A stretch of 30,060 bases of DNA, from NCBI GenBank assembly GCA_964570525.1, contig CAZMYO010000004.1, forward strand, positions 1-30,060, read 5' to 3'. Made by a program: the position numbers and the translations under genes. Shown here one piece after another: positions 12,012 to 18,324 of the stretch. The notes beneath the pieces were generated by a model. That model was not told where the DNA came from. It ran no database searches and was given only the letters and a program-made list of their open reading frames with translations. Position 1 is the first letter of the stretch; every line of letters starts with the position of its first letter. The DNA comes from CAZMYO01 sp964570525. GTDB taxonomy: Bacteria; Patescibacteriota; Patescibacteriia; Magasanikbacterales; GWA2-37-8.

Positions 12012-13052
12012 ATGCTCAAGAGAAAATATCTAGCGCCGGTAGCGCTGGCGGCTATCGCGGTGCCCGTGGTTTACTTCTTTTTTTCTTCGGCTTTGGGTAA
12101 TAAGAAGGAAGGAGAAGCCGCCGCGGAACAAGTAGCGGGTGAGCAATATTATAGTTTACTCGATGGAACACCGGTGAAGGATGAAGCCGCCGAACGCCGG
12201 CAGGTAGTGGGTGTAATGATTGACAATCATCCGGAGGCGCGGCCGGAGTCCGGACTCGCCGCGGCCAAGATCGTGTATGAAGCGCCGGTCGAGGGCGGCC
12301 TTACGCGCTATTTGGCGATTTTTGATAGTACCGAGGCCGTTCCCGAGGTCGGCCCGGTTAGAAGCGCCCGGCCGTATTATTTGGATTGGCTCCGGGAATA
12401 TGGCAGTGGTTTGTATATGCACTCCGGCGGATCTCCGGATGCTTTAACAATTATTAAGCAGTTGAAAATTTTTGATGTCAACGAATTTTATTGGGAAAAA
12501 TATTTTTGGCGGAGCGCCGACCGCGAACCTCCCCACAACCTCTACACCAAAAACGATCTCTGGAAACAAGCGATCGCCGAGTATCAGGCGGGTGGAGGTG
12601 TCTTGCCTACGCCAAATGGGTGGGTCTATGCCAAAGATGTCGGTGGTTTTAGTGGCGAAATCTCCTTAAATAAGGAAGTTACGATTCACTATAACCCCGA
12701 TTACCTGGTAACCTGGAAATATGATCCGAGCCAATTTTCCTATGTTCGTTATATTAATGATAAAAAATATATTGATAAGAATGGCGCCGAAGTAAGAGCG
12801 TACAATGTGCTGATTCAATATACAGCGGTGAAAACAATTGATGAGGAAGGCCGCCGCGAGATTACGACCATCGGCCAGGGCGAAGCAAAAATAATGAAAA
12901 AGGGCCGGCTAACTACCGGCGCCTGGCAGAAAAAATCTGCTGCCGACCGAACTCGTTTTTACGCTTCCAACGGGAATGAGAACGTCTTTGTGCCCGGCGC
13001 CACCTGGGTAGAGGTGGTGCCGAAAGATGTGGAGATTGAGGTGACGAATTAG
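12012..13052 (+). CDS. DUF3048 (YerB-like) membrane-anchored protein
   Basis: A 346-residue exported protein. An N-terminal hydrophobic segment (about residues 8-30) has no Cys lipobox, so it is an anchor or signal peptide. The DUF3048 N-terminal domain shows VGVMIDNHPEARPESGL, IVYEAPVEGGLTRYLAIF, VGPVRSARPYYLDW and the HSGGSPDA stretch. The C-terminal DUF3048 domain follows from about residue 230 (WKYDPSQFSYVRYINDKKYI, then YNVLIQYT). YerB-like proteins are cell-surface proteins of unknown biochemical role. Length and domain order are normal, and no repeat element interrupts the gene. Confidence 0.92.
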   Translation: MLKRKYLAPVALAAIAVPVVYFFFSSALGNKKEGEAAAEQVAGEQYYSLLDGTPVKDEAAERRQVVGVMIDNHPEARPESGLAAAKIVYEAPVEGGLTRYLAIFDSTEAVPEVGPVRSARPYYLDWLREYGSGLYMHSGGSPDALTIIKQLKIFDVNEFYWEKYFWRSADREPPHNLYTKNDLWKQAIAEYQAGGGVLPTPNGWVYAKDVGGFSGEISLNKEVTIHYNPDYLVTWKYDPSQFSYVRYINDKKYIDKNGAEVRAYNVLIQYTAVKTIDEEGRREITTIGQGEAKIMKKGRLTTGAWQKKSAADRTRFYASNGNENVFVPGATWVEVVPKDVEIEVTN

Positions 13053-13056
13053 GATT

Positions 13057-13092
13057 CTCCCTCCCCCTAGGGAGAGGGGCCGGGGGTGAGGG
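13057..13092. repeat. CCCTCCCC/GGGAGAGG palindromic element
   Basis: CTCCCTCCCCCTAGGGAGAG followed by GGGGGTGAGGG. It is the half-element of the larger nested inverted repeat found inside prmC (13906-14008). Here it sits directly after the DUF3048 stop. Confidence 0.7.
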
Positions 13093-13116
13093 CAATTGGT
13101 GGTAATCACACGAATA

Positions 13117-13142
13117 AAATTGGCTAATTTAAGCCAATTTTT
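13117..13142 (+). terminator. intrinsic terminator after the DUF3048 gene
   Basis: AAATTGGCT-AATTTA-AGCCAATTT followed by TT. It has a 9-bp stem but a low-GC core and a short T-run. Confidence 0.65.
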
Positions 13143-13153
13143 GCATTTAGCTA

Positions 13154-13182
13154 TTGACAAAAGCTGGGTTTTATGGTATTTT
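13154..13182 (+). promoter_or_regulatory. sigma70-type promoter of the small basic protein gene
   Basis: TTGACA, 17-bp spacer, TATTTT. A strong 5' hairpin (CCTCGCGT at 13190-13197 with ACGCGAGG at 13205-13212) begins almost at the predicted start site and could stabilise the transcript. Confidence 0.7.
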
Positions 13183-13231
13183 AATCTGTCCTCGCGTTAT
13201 GGTGACGCGAGGCTGACAAAGGACAGGTGCG

Positions 13232-13516
13232 ATGGGACGAAAAATCGAAGTCGTTGCCCAGCAGGACAATACTTTCCACATCCGCGGCCGTCGTCAGGAT
13301 TGGCGAACGGAAAGCGACCAGAGCATCACCGTTCACGTCGAGGCCATCAAGGCCGATGTCCGACTGGAGCGCTACGGGAGCTACGACGATCGGTTCTTGC
13401 TCTCGCCATCGCAGCGCAGCACGGTGAGCCTCAACAAGGAAGAACGCTGGCTCAAGCTCCCCCGCCGCAACGGTGACCGCTATAAGGAGCGTCGCCACCA
13501 GCAGTCGCTCTTCTAG
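13232..13516 (+). CDS. small basic GC-rich orphan protein, function unknown
   Basis: A 94-residue, Arg/Gln-rich protein starting MGRKIEVVAQQDNTFHIRGR and ending in the strongly basic RRNGDRYKERRHQQS. It is probably nucleic-acid-binding by charge alone. Codons are strongly C/G-ending, unlike neighbouring rplY or rpsB. A moderate Shine-Dalgarno AAAGGA lies nine bases upstream, after a promoter and 5' hairpin, and two terminator hairpins follow. Another frame is open over part of the region, but this one fits the ribosome site and spans to the terminator. Family not recognised. Confidence 0.65.
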   Translation: MGRKIEVVAQQDNTFHIRGRRQDWRTESDQSITVHVEAIKADVRLERYGSYDDRFLLSPSQRSTVSLNKEERWLKLPRRNGDRYKERRHQQSLF

Positions 13517-13524
13517 TCCACCGC

Positions 13525-13590
13525 GCCCCGCCCGACGGCAACGTCGGAGCGGGGCATCTAATAAAGCAGCTTTTTCAAAGGCTGCTTTTT
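13525..13590. terminator. paired terminators between convergent genes
   Basis: A first GC-rich hairpin (GCCCCGC-CCGAC / GTCGG-A-GCGGGGC, 13525-13555) is followed by AAAGCAGC / GCTGCTTT (13563-13570, 13581-13588) and a T-run. The second reaches the prmC stop codon and may work for both strands. Confidence 0.8.
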
Positions 13591-14590
13591 AGTTTTTAAT
13601 AACAACAACCCGATCTCGCCCCGCGAGATCTGGTTTTATTGCCACGGAAGATTCCGGAAGATATTTTTTTACGAGAGCAGTAATTTTTTCGGATTGGGAA
13701 GGGTCGATTTCGAAGAAAATAAATATTGGATATTTGATATTGGATATTAGTGAAGCGATTTGTGTGAGCAATTTTTCATATAACTCCAATCCATTCCTGC
13801 CGCCGACTAAGGCTGAACGCGGCTCGCGCTGGATAGACGGTTCGGCCGCGAATTGTTCGGGGGTTAGGTAGGGTAGGTTGGCGGTGATTACCACCAATTT
13901 TGTTTCCCTCTCCCTTGGGGAGAGGGAAAAAGGGTGAGGGCTCGCCCGGCGGCAGAGAGAGGCGAGCCAACCCCTCACCCCGCGCCCCTCTCCCCAAGGG
14001 AGAGGGCGGCCACACAGCGGTTCGAGGAGATTGCCGTGAAGAAAATTTATGGACACATTATGTGTTCGGGCATTGCGCCGGGCGACACGGAGGGCACCAC
14101 GCGAAATATCCGTCGCAAATATTTTAATATTAGAATATTTTAATATTTTCGCGATGGCGATTGGAATACACCCGCTACCGGTGCCGACGTCGATGAGGAC
14201 AATGTGGTCTACAGTCGACGGTCTACGGACTACGGTCGATTGTTCAGTTGTCTGTGCTGTAGTCTGTAGTCCGCAGTCTGTAGTCAAAGTTCGTATCACC
14301 TCCTCGATCATCAGTTCTGTTTCTGGTCTGGGTATGAGCGTGTATCTGTTGACGTAAAAATCCAATCCGAAAAATTCTTTGTGGTGGGTAATGGCGGCGA
14401 CGGAGTAACCTTTTTTGTAGTGATAAATAAACCGGCGAAAACGAAGATGTTGAATAATAGATATTGGATATTCTGGATGAGAGCAGAGGAATTCTTTTGG
14501 TTTTTTTAGGGCGGAGGATAAAAGAATATCCAGGTTAGAAACTGAGAGGTGTGGAGGGTAGGTTTTTCGGAGTTGAGTGATGTTTGGCAT
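13589..14590 (-). CDS. prmC: release factor glutamine methyltransferase PrmC (HemK)
   Basis: PrmC methylates the Gln of the GGQ motif in release factors, and the gene follows prfA, its substrate's gene. The N-terminal helical domain contains FRRFIYHYKKGYSVAAITHH. It is followed by IPRPETELMIEE, the SAM-binding motif I DVGTGSGCIPIAIA, FATDISRGALRVARRN, and NLPYL in place of the usual NPPY catalytic motif. The C-terminal part includes EPRSALVGGRNGLELYEKL. The protein has 333 residues against about 280 usually. The excess comes from two repeat-derived blocks: about 20 residues before VLIDVGTG, and about 39 residues between NLLEPL and LVVITANLPYL. The second lies close to the catalytic motif but is in a loop position. 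The NLPY variant and the insertion are the main reasons to question full activity. Confidence 0.93.
   Translation of the reverse strand: MPNITQLRKTYPPHLSVSNLDILLSSALKKPKEFLCSHPEYPISIIQHLRFRRFIYHYKKGYSVAAITHHKEFFGLDFYVNRYTLIPRPETELMIEEVIRTLTTDCGLQTTAQTTEQSTVVRRPSTVDHIVLIDVGTGSGCIPIAIAKILKYSNIKIFATDISRGALRVARRNARTHNVSINFLHGNLLEPLCGRPLPWGEGRGVRGWLASLCRRASPHPFSLSPRERETKLVVITANLPYLTPEQFAAEPSIQREPRSALVGGRNGLELYEKLLTQIASLISNIKYPIFIFFEIDPSQSEKITALVKKYLPESSVAIKPDLAGRDRVVVIKN
13906..14008. repeat. ~103-bp nested inverted repeat inside prmC
   Basis: Left arm (13906-13940) and right arm (13973-14008) are near-perfect inverted copies, each itself a CCCTCTCCC/GGGAGAGGG hairpin plus GGGTGAGGG. A central CTCGCC/GGCGAG dyad (13941-13966) joins them. 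The whole element is translated in frame in prmC and would fold into a long mRNA hairpin. Confidence 0.8.
14205..14287. repeat. GTAGTCT-type degenerate repeat inside prmC
   Basis: Repeats of GTAGTCT, GTCTACG and AGTCGACG; the reverse complement is the GACTACA heptamer of uvrA. It encodes a Thr/Gln/Arg-rich unconserved link before the SAM-binding motif. Confidence 0.65.
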
Positions 14591-14608
14591 AAGGTCGGCA
14601 GTCTAGCT

Positions 14609-14797
14609 GTCATTTCGATCCGCCGGCTGGCGGAGAGAAATCTCTGTCCGTCGGTGTCATTCCCGCGAAAGCGGGAATCCAGTGGCGATGGATCCCCGTT
14701 TCCACGGGTATGACAAATAAGACAGAGATCCCTCGCTCGCCTTGGCGTAGCCACGCTTCGGCGAAGCCAGGTCGGTGCGAACCTCGCTCGGGATGAC
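14609..14797. repeat. ~190-bp REP/MITE-like compound inverted repeat between prfA and prmC
   Basis: Ends GTCAT (14609-14613) and ATGAC (14793-14797) are inverted. Inside them ATCTCTGTC (14640-14648) pairs with GACAGAGAT (14721-14729), and an inner GTCAT/ATGAC pair encloses CCCGCGAAAGCGGG and CCCGTTTCCACGGG hairpins. It has no open frame. It fills most of the 221-bp gap inside the prfA-prmC unit, so it is probably transcribed. Confidence 0.75.
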
Positions 14798-14811
14798 AAT
14801 TGTCGAGGTGT

Positions 14812-15885
14812 TTATTCCTTGTCCTGCTCATGTTGTTCAGCTTCACGAACTGCCGCAATAATCGGTTCCAATTCTCCATCCATAATCCTCGGAATACTGT
14901 TCCAATTTTGGTGGATGCGATGATCGGTGACGCGATCCTGGGGAAAGTTGTAGGTGCGGATTTTTTCGCTCCGGTCGCCCGTGCCGATTTGGGCGCGGCG
15001 TTTGGCGGTGAGCTCGGCGTGTTTTTTTTCTTGTTCCATCGCGAATAATCGGGAGCGCAATACCGCCATCGCTTTCTCGCGGTTAGCGGTTTGCGAGCGC
15101 TCGTCCTGGCACTGCACAATCATGCCAGTCGGAATGTACACAATGCGTACCGCCGAGTAGGTGGTGTTCACGCTTTGTCCGCCGTGGCCGCCGGCCGTCA
15201 TGGTGTCGATACGTAAATCTTTTGGATCAATTTTGAATTCAGTCTCTTCAATTTCCGGCAATACCGCTACTGTTACGGTAGACGTGTGTACTCGTCCCGC
15301 TTTTTCCGTTTCCGGAACGCGCTGCACGCGATGCACACCCATTTCATATTTTAAGTCGCCATAGACTCCGCCAGCCGGCGGAGCGCCCTTGATGGAAAAA
15401 ACCACCTCTTTGAAACCGCCAATGCCGATTTTGTTGGAATCAATAAATGAAGTTTTCCAGCCTTTTGATTCGGCATATTGGGAGTACATGCGGAAGAGCT
15501 CAGCGGCAAAGAGGGCCGCTTCATCCCCGCCGACGCCCGCCCTGATTTCCATTATGACATTTTTTTTGTCGAGCGGATCCCGCTGTCGGGTGAATTCAGC
15601 AAGCGTTTTCTCAAGCGCGATTTTTTTATTTTTGAGATCCTCGAGTTCAGCAAGGGCTAATTCTTGCATCTCGGGGTGCGTGGTGTCCGCGGCCATGCGC
15701 TCGGTCTCGGCCAGCGCCTTTTCTAGCTCGGCTAACTCTTTTATTTTTTCGGCGACGGGCTTAATGTCGCTGTATTCTTGGGAGACCCCCTTTAATTTTT
15801 TAGAATCACCAATCACGGCCGGACTCTGCAGGTCGGCTTCAAGTTTGTTGAACTTGGTTAGTAAGTCAGAATATTTTTTTAACAC
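14812..15885 (-). CDS. prfA: peptide chain release factor 1
   Basis: RF1 ends translation at UAA and UAG. The 357-residue protein has the N-terminal coiled helical domain. The codon-recognition PxT motif is present as PET in VQRVPETEKAGRVHTS, which marks RF1 rather than RF2, and the catalytic GGQ is in TMTAGGHGGQSVNTTYSAV. The C-terminal RTYNFPQDRVTDHRI is also typical. The start is GTG, placed at the beginning of the conserved helix; no Shine-Dalgarno is visible. It lies between rpmE and prmC on the same strand, the classical rpmE-prfA-prmC order. A possible -10 box TATAAT lies at 15916-15911 on the minus strand. There are no repeat insertions, unlike its neighbour prmC. Confidence 0.97.
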   Translation of the reverse strand: MLKKYSDLLTKFNKLEADLQSPAVIGDSKKLKGVSQEYSDIKPVAEKIKELAELEKALAETERMAADTTHPEMQELALAELEDLKNKKIALEKTLAEFTRQRDPLDKKNVIMEIRAGVGGDEAALFAAELFRMYSQYAESKGWKTSFIDSNKIGIGGFKEVVFSIKGAPPAGGVYGDLKYEMGVHRVQRVPETEKAGRVHTSTVTVAVLPEIEETEFKIDPKDLRIDTMTAGGHGGQSVNTTYSAVRIVYIPTGMIVQCQDERSQTANREKAMAVLRSRLFAMEQEKKHAELTAKRRAQIGTGDRSEKIRTYNFPQDRVTDHRIHQNWNSIPRIMDGELEPIIAAVREAEQHEQDKE

Positions 15886-15983
15886 AGATTACACGGATTA
15901 TTGAGTGAGGATTATACAGATTTGTGAATTGAATAAAAAACAGACTACATTTAAGTATAGCCCGTTTTTTGTAAAAGGTATAT

Positions 15984-16286
15984 CTATTTTTCTTCAACCT
16001 TGGCTGCCTTCTTCTTGGCCACCTTCTTGGCGGCAGTGGCGGCTTTTTTTACTTTCTTGCCTTTGCGCTTGGCGGCGACAGCCGAAATCTTGCCCATTCT
16101 TTCCTGGAATTTTTCCACGCGGCGGGCCGTATCCACGAATTTTTGTTTGCCGGTATAAAAAGGATGGCACTGGTTGCAGAGCTCAGTCCGAATTTCTTTC
16201 ATGGTGCTACCGGTAACGAAGGTGTTGCCGCAGGCGCAGGTGACCTTGGTATCGGTAAAGTATTGGGGGTGGATTTTTGTTTTCAT
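15984..16286 (-). CDS. rpmE: ribosomal protein L31 with basic C-terminal tail
   Basis: L31 is a small protein of the 50S subunit bridging to the 30S head. The core is about 70 residues, starting MKTKIHPQYF. The zinc-binding C+ form is clear: CACG with a second Cys pair in ELCNQCHPFYTGKQKFVDTA. The remaining ~35 residues are Ala/Lys-rich low complexity, longer than in most L31 proteins. The ATG at 16286 is preferred; an upstream in-frame ATG would add MNSLRKEIH, unlike the family. First gene of the minus-strand unit with prfA and prmC. Confidence 0.95.
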   Translation of the reverse strand: MKTKIHPQYFTDTKVTCACGNTFVTGSTMKEIRTELCNQCHPFYTGKQKFVDTARRVEKFQERMGKISAVAAKRKGKKVKKAATAAKKVAKKKAAKVEEK

Positions 16287-16301
16287 ATGAATTTCTTTTC
16301 G

Positions 16302-16340
16302 CAAGGAATTCATCCCGACTCAGTCGGGAAAGATTCCTTG
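16302..16340 (-). promoter_or_regulatory. hairpin in the rpmE leader
   Basis: CAAGGAAT and ATTCCTTG (8 bp) enclose TCCCGAC-TCA-GTCGGGA (7 bp). It lies immediately before the rpmE start region, within the ~100-nt leader. It could affect ribosome access, but no ligand or protein site can be named. Confidence 0.5.
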
Positions 16341-16352
16341 TGATTAATTATT

Positions 16353-16382
16353 TCCGCCAAAGGCGGATCAGCCTTGGGCTGA
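16353..16382. repeat. 30-bp double-dyad element in the rpmE leader
   Basis: TCCGCC-AAA-GGCGGA abuts TCAGCC-TTG-GGCTGA, the same 15+15 architecture as in uvrB and uvrA. It begins right after the promoter start site. Confidence 0.75.
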
Positions 16383-16393
16383 AAAGTGAAAGG

Positions 16394-16422
16394 ATTATAC
16401 CAGATCAGTGTTTTTTTGTCAA
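16394..16422 (-). promoter_or_regulatory. perfect consensus promoter of rpmE-prfA-prmC
   Basis: TTGACA, 17-bp spacer, TATAAT on the minus strand, matching the sigma70 consensus at all 12 positions. Confidence 0.92.
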
Positions 16423-16453
16423 TAAAAAGACTTAAAGTCCCCGTATACTGCGC

Positions 16454-16482
16454 TTGCCATTTCCATCATTAAAGCATACCAT
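16454..16482 (+). promoter_or_regulatory. possible promoter of the secreted protease gene
   Basis: TTGCCA, 17-bp spacer, TACCAT; moderate match, about 35 nt before the protease ATG. Confidence 0.45.
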
Positions 16483-16520
16483 AGTAATATATCTACTTAA
16501 TAATATAAGCGTAATAGCGT

Positions 16521-18116
16521 ATGAAAATAAATTCTAAGGGTACTAAGTTGGCGCTAGGCGCAGTTATGCTGGCGGTACTTTTTTTCTCGGCGAGCGCGGT
16601 CTTGGCAATTGTGAACGGCGATGTGGTGAATAATCCCGAAAATACTGGGGCAGTATTTCTTTGCAATCCATCATGGTGTGGTATGTCCGGCAGCCTGCTA
16701 ACTAATGATTGGGTTTTGTCTACCGGGCATGGCGCCTATGATCAGGCTAATCCGGAAAATAACACGGTTTTTCCCGGAGGTTACCAGATAGGTGAACCAG
16801 TACAACCAGACTTTGTTGTGACCCATCCGAGTTTGGACTTTTCTCTTTTGCATTTGCCTAAAACTATCGTGATAAACGGGGTATCAACTACATACCGAAG
16901 GGGGATATACACCAGCTCAACGGATTCTTTGGCAAATAAAAGATTAAATTTTTTAGGGTATGGAGTATATGATCAGGAGGGGCATTGGGGAGCGCTGCAC
17001 CAGGCTTTCGTTACCTCAACTGGGCAACACGATGAGTACAATTTTGTCGTTAGTTACAGGCAAGACCAGTCGTCCGGAAACGGAGATTCGGGCGCGCCCG
17101 TTTTTACAACTGGGGTTGCTCCCAGTGTTACCACAGGCGTACTAAAAAATGGCCAATTTGGACTGCCAGAAAATTTTCGTGAATGGGCGCTGTCTTACAT
17201 ATATGATCGTCCAATAGATTTACCAACGACATGGTTTGTGTGGGATTCCTGGTATCCCAAATTTTGGGACAGTCCACTACAGAATAATTTTGACAATCAA
17301 ACTACCTGGAACCCGTGTCCGAACGGTAGCTATATTTGGACTGCGAATTATAGTTTGGAGACCAACTTTGACTATATGTACGTTATCGCAAACGGAGCGA
17401 CTACCACCTTAAACGGTTGGAACAATTCTTCTACTGGAAGTGGTAGTGGACCCATTACCCTTAAGGTTCACACGGATGTTTCTGTCCAAAGTCCGGGAAT
17501 GACTTCTATGCCTATAAAGTGCAACAGTAATGGAATTCGTTTCCCGAACCCGTGGAGCAAACCCCTGCCTTCTTATTACAGCAGTAGCGTTTTGTGGGAT
17601 CCTTGTCCCGGCGGCGCTGGCTTTACTTGGACCGCTTTGCATGATTTTTTGTTAGGAGATTTGGGTAGCTTGACTTTTGGCTCAAGCACAACACAACTGC
17701 TTGGTACAGCCACAACCACGGGATACGCAAATTATGGGCCAGTCACTATTGCTGTGCAAACCGCAAGCGGCACCAGTCAAGGCATCAAATCCTTAAATGC
17801 GAAGTGTGATATGGCAACCCAGTGTCACGGACCAGAATGTTTTTCTACGCCGAGTTTACTCCCTAATAATGGATATAATTACAGAACGTGGAATCCGTGT
17901 AATGGCCGAAATTTTAACTGGTTTGCCGACTATGATTTAGAAAATAATTATGATTTTGTTCGCATCGGCAACGGTGTCAGTACCACGACCTTAACTGGGA
18001 AGGGCACGATAGGGCCCATTTCTGCAACTGGTCAATTAAATCTTGAATTAGCCACTGATTATAGCGTGCAAAGCGTTGGCCTAAAACAACTAAAAGCTGT
18101 TTGTTCGGATTGGTAA
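16521..18116 (+). CDS. secreted trypsin-like serine protease with three CUB-like C-terminal repeats
   Basis: A 531-residue exported protein. The signal peptide (residues 1-29) ends ASAVLA, and the predicted mature N-terminus is IVNG, equivalent to the IVGG of activated trypsin-fold proteases. The catalytic triad candidates are His70 (STGHG, a variant of TAAHC), Asp106 (DFSLLHL) and Ser190 (GNGDSGAP). Asp189 would pair with the new N-terminus. From about residue 255 three ~97-residue repeats follow (starts near 255, 352 and 449). Each has a WxPC or similar motif, an aromatic-rich strand, YDFVRIG-like and TDYSVQSVGLK-like segments and a final Cys; this resembles CUB domains. It is AT-rich, monocistronic between opposite-strand rpmE and rpsB, and has a clear terminator. 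Substrates are unknown; a role in attachment to or processing of a host surface is inference. Confidence 0.85.
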   Translation: MKINSKGTKLALGAVMLAVLFFSASAVLAIVNGDVVNNPENTGAVFLCNPSWCGMSGSLLTNDWVLSTGHGAYDQANPENNTVFPGGYQIGEPVQPDFVVTHPSLDFSLLHLPKTIVINGVSTTYRRGIYTSSTDSLANKRLNFLGYGVYDQEGHWGALHQAFVTSTGQHDEYNFVVSYRQDQSSGNGDSGAPVFTTGVAPSVTTGVLKNGQFGLPENFREWALSYIYDRPIDLPTTWFVWDSWYPKFWDSPLQNNFDNQTTWNPCPNGSYIWTANYSLETNFDYMYVIANGATTTLNGWNNSSTGSGSGPITLKVHTDVSVQSPGMTSMPIKCNSNGIRFPNPWSKPLPSYYSSSVLWDPCPGGAGFTWTALHDFLLGDLGSLTFGSSTTQLLGTATTTGYANYGPVTIAVQTASGTSQGIKSLNAKCDMATQCHGPECFSTPSLLPNNGYNYRTWNPCNGRNFNWFADYDLENNYDFVRIGNGVSTTTLTGKGTIGPISATGQLNLELATDYSVQSVGLKQLKAVCSDW

Positions 18117-18123
18117 AGAATGC

Positions 18124-18153
18124 AAAAAAAGCGTCCTGTTCGGGCGTTTTTTT
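18124..18153 (+). terminator. intrinsic terminator of the protease gene
   Basis: Seven A, a bulged G, CGTCC-TGTTC-GGGCG, then seven T. Confidence 0.85.
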
Positions 18154-18164
18154 CTTACCCGCTC

Positions 18165-18193
18165 TTGACTTCTTTCCGGTTTTAGTATAATAT
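18165..18193 (+). promoter_or_regulatory. promoter of rpsB-tsf
   Basis: TTGACT with TAATAT at 17-bp spacing; TATAAT overlaps it at 15-bp spacing. The leader to rpsB is about 125 nt. Confidence 0.7.
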
Positions 18194-18226
18194 ATAGCCA
18201 ATCTATTTATCACTCACCAATCCACT

Positions 18227-18311
18227 TCCGCCTCTCCGGCGGATTAAATTTCCTCCCTTGACCACTCGAGGGGCTAGGATTGAGAGGTAGCTTGTCCGCC
18301 GACGAGGCGGA
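18227..18311 (+). promoter_or_regulatory. structured rpsB leader with two interchangeable dyads
   Basis: TCCGCC-TCTCC-GGCGGA (18227-18243) and TCCGCC-GACGA-GGCGGA (18295-18311) have identical arms, so the two hairpins can also pair with each other. The second lies a few bases before AAGGAAA and the rpsB ATG. S2 represses its own operon in E. coli through the leader; whether this structure does so is untested. Confidence 0.5.
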
Positions 18312-18324
18312 TAATAAGGAAAAT

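Noticed and set aside
13776..14143. Open frames on both strands across the prmC palindrome
   Set aside because: They follow from the symmetry of the inserted element; only the prmC frame links conserved motifs on both sides.
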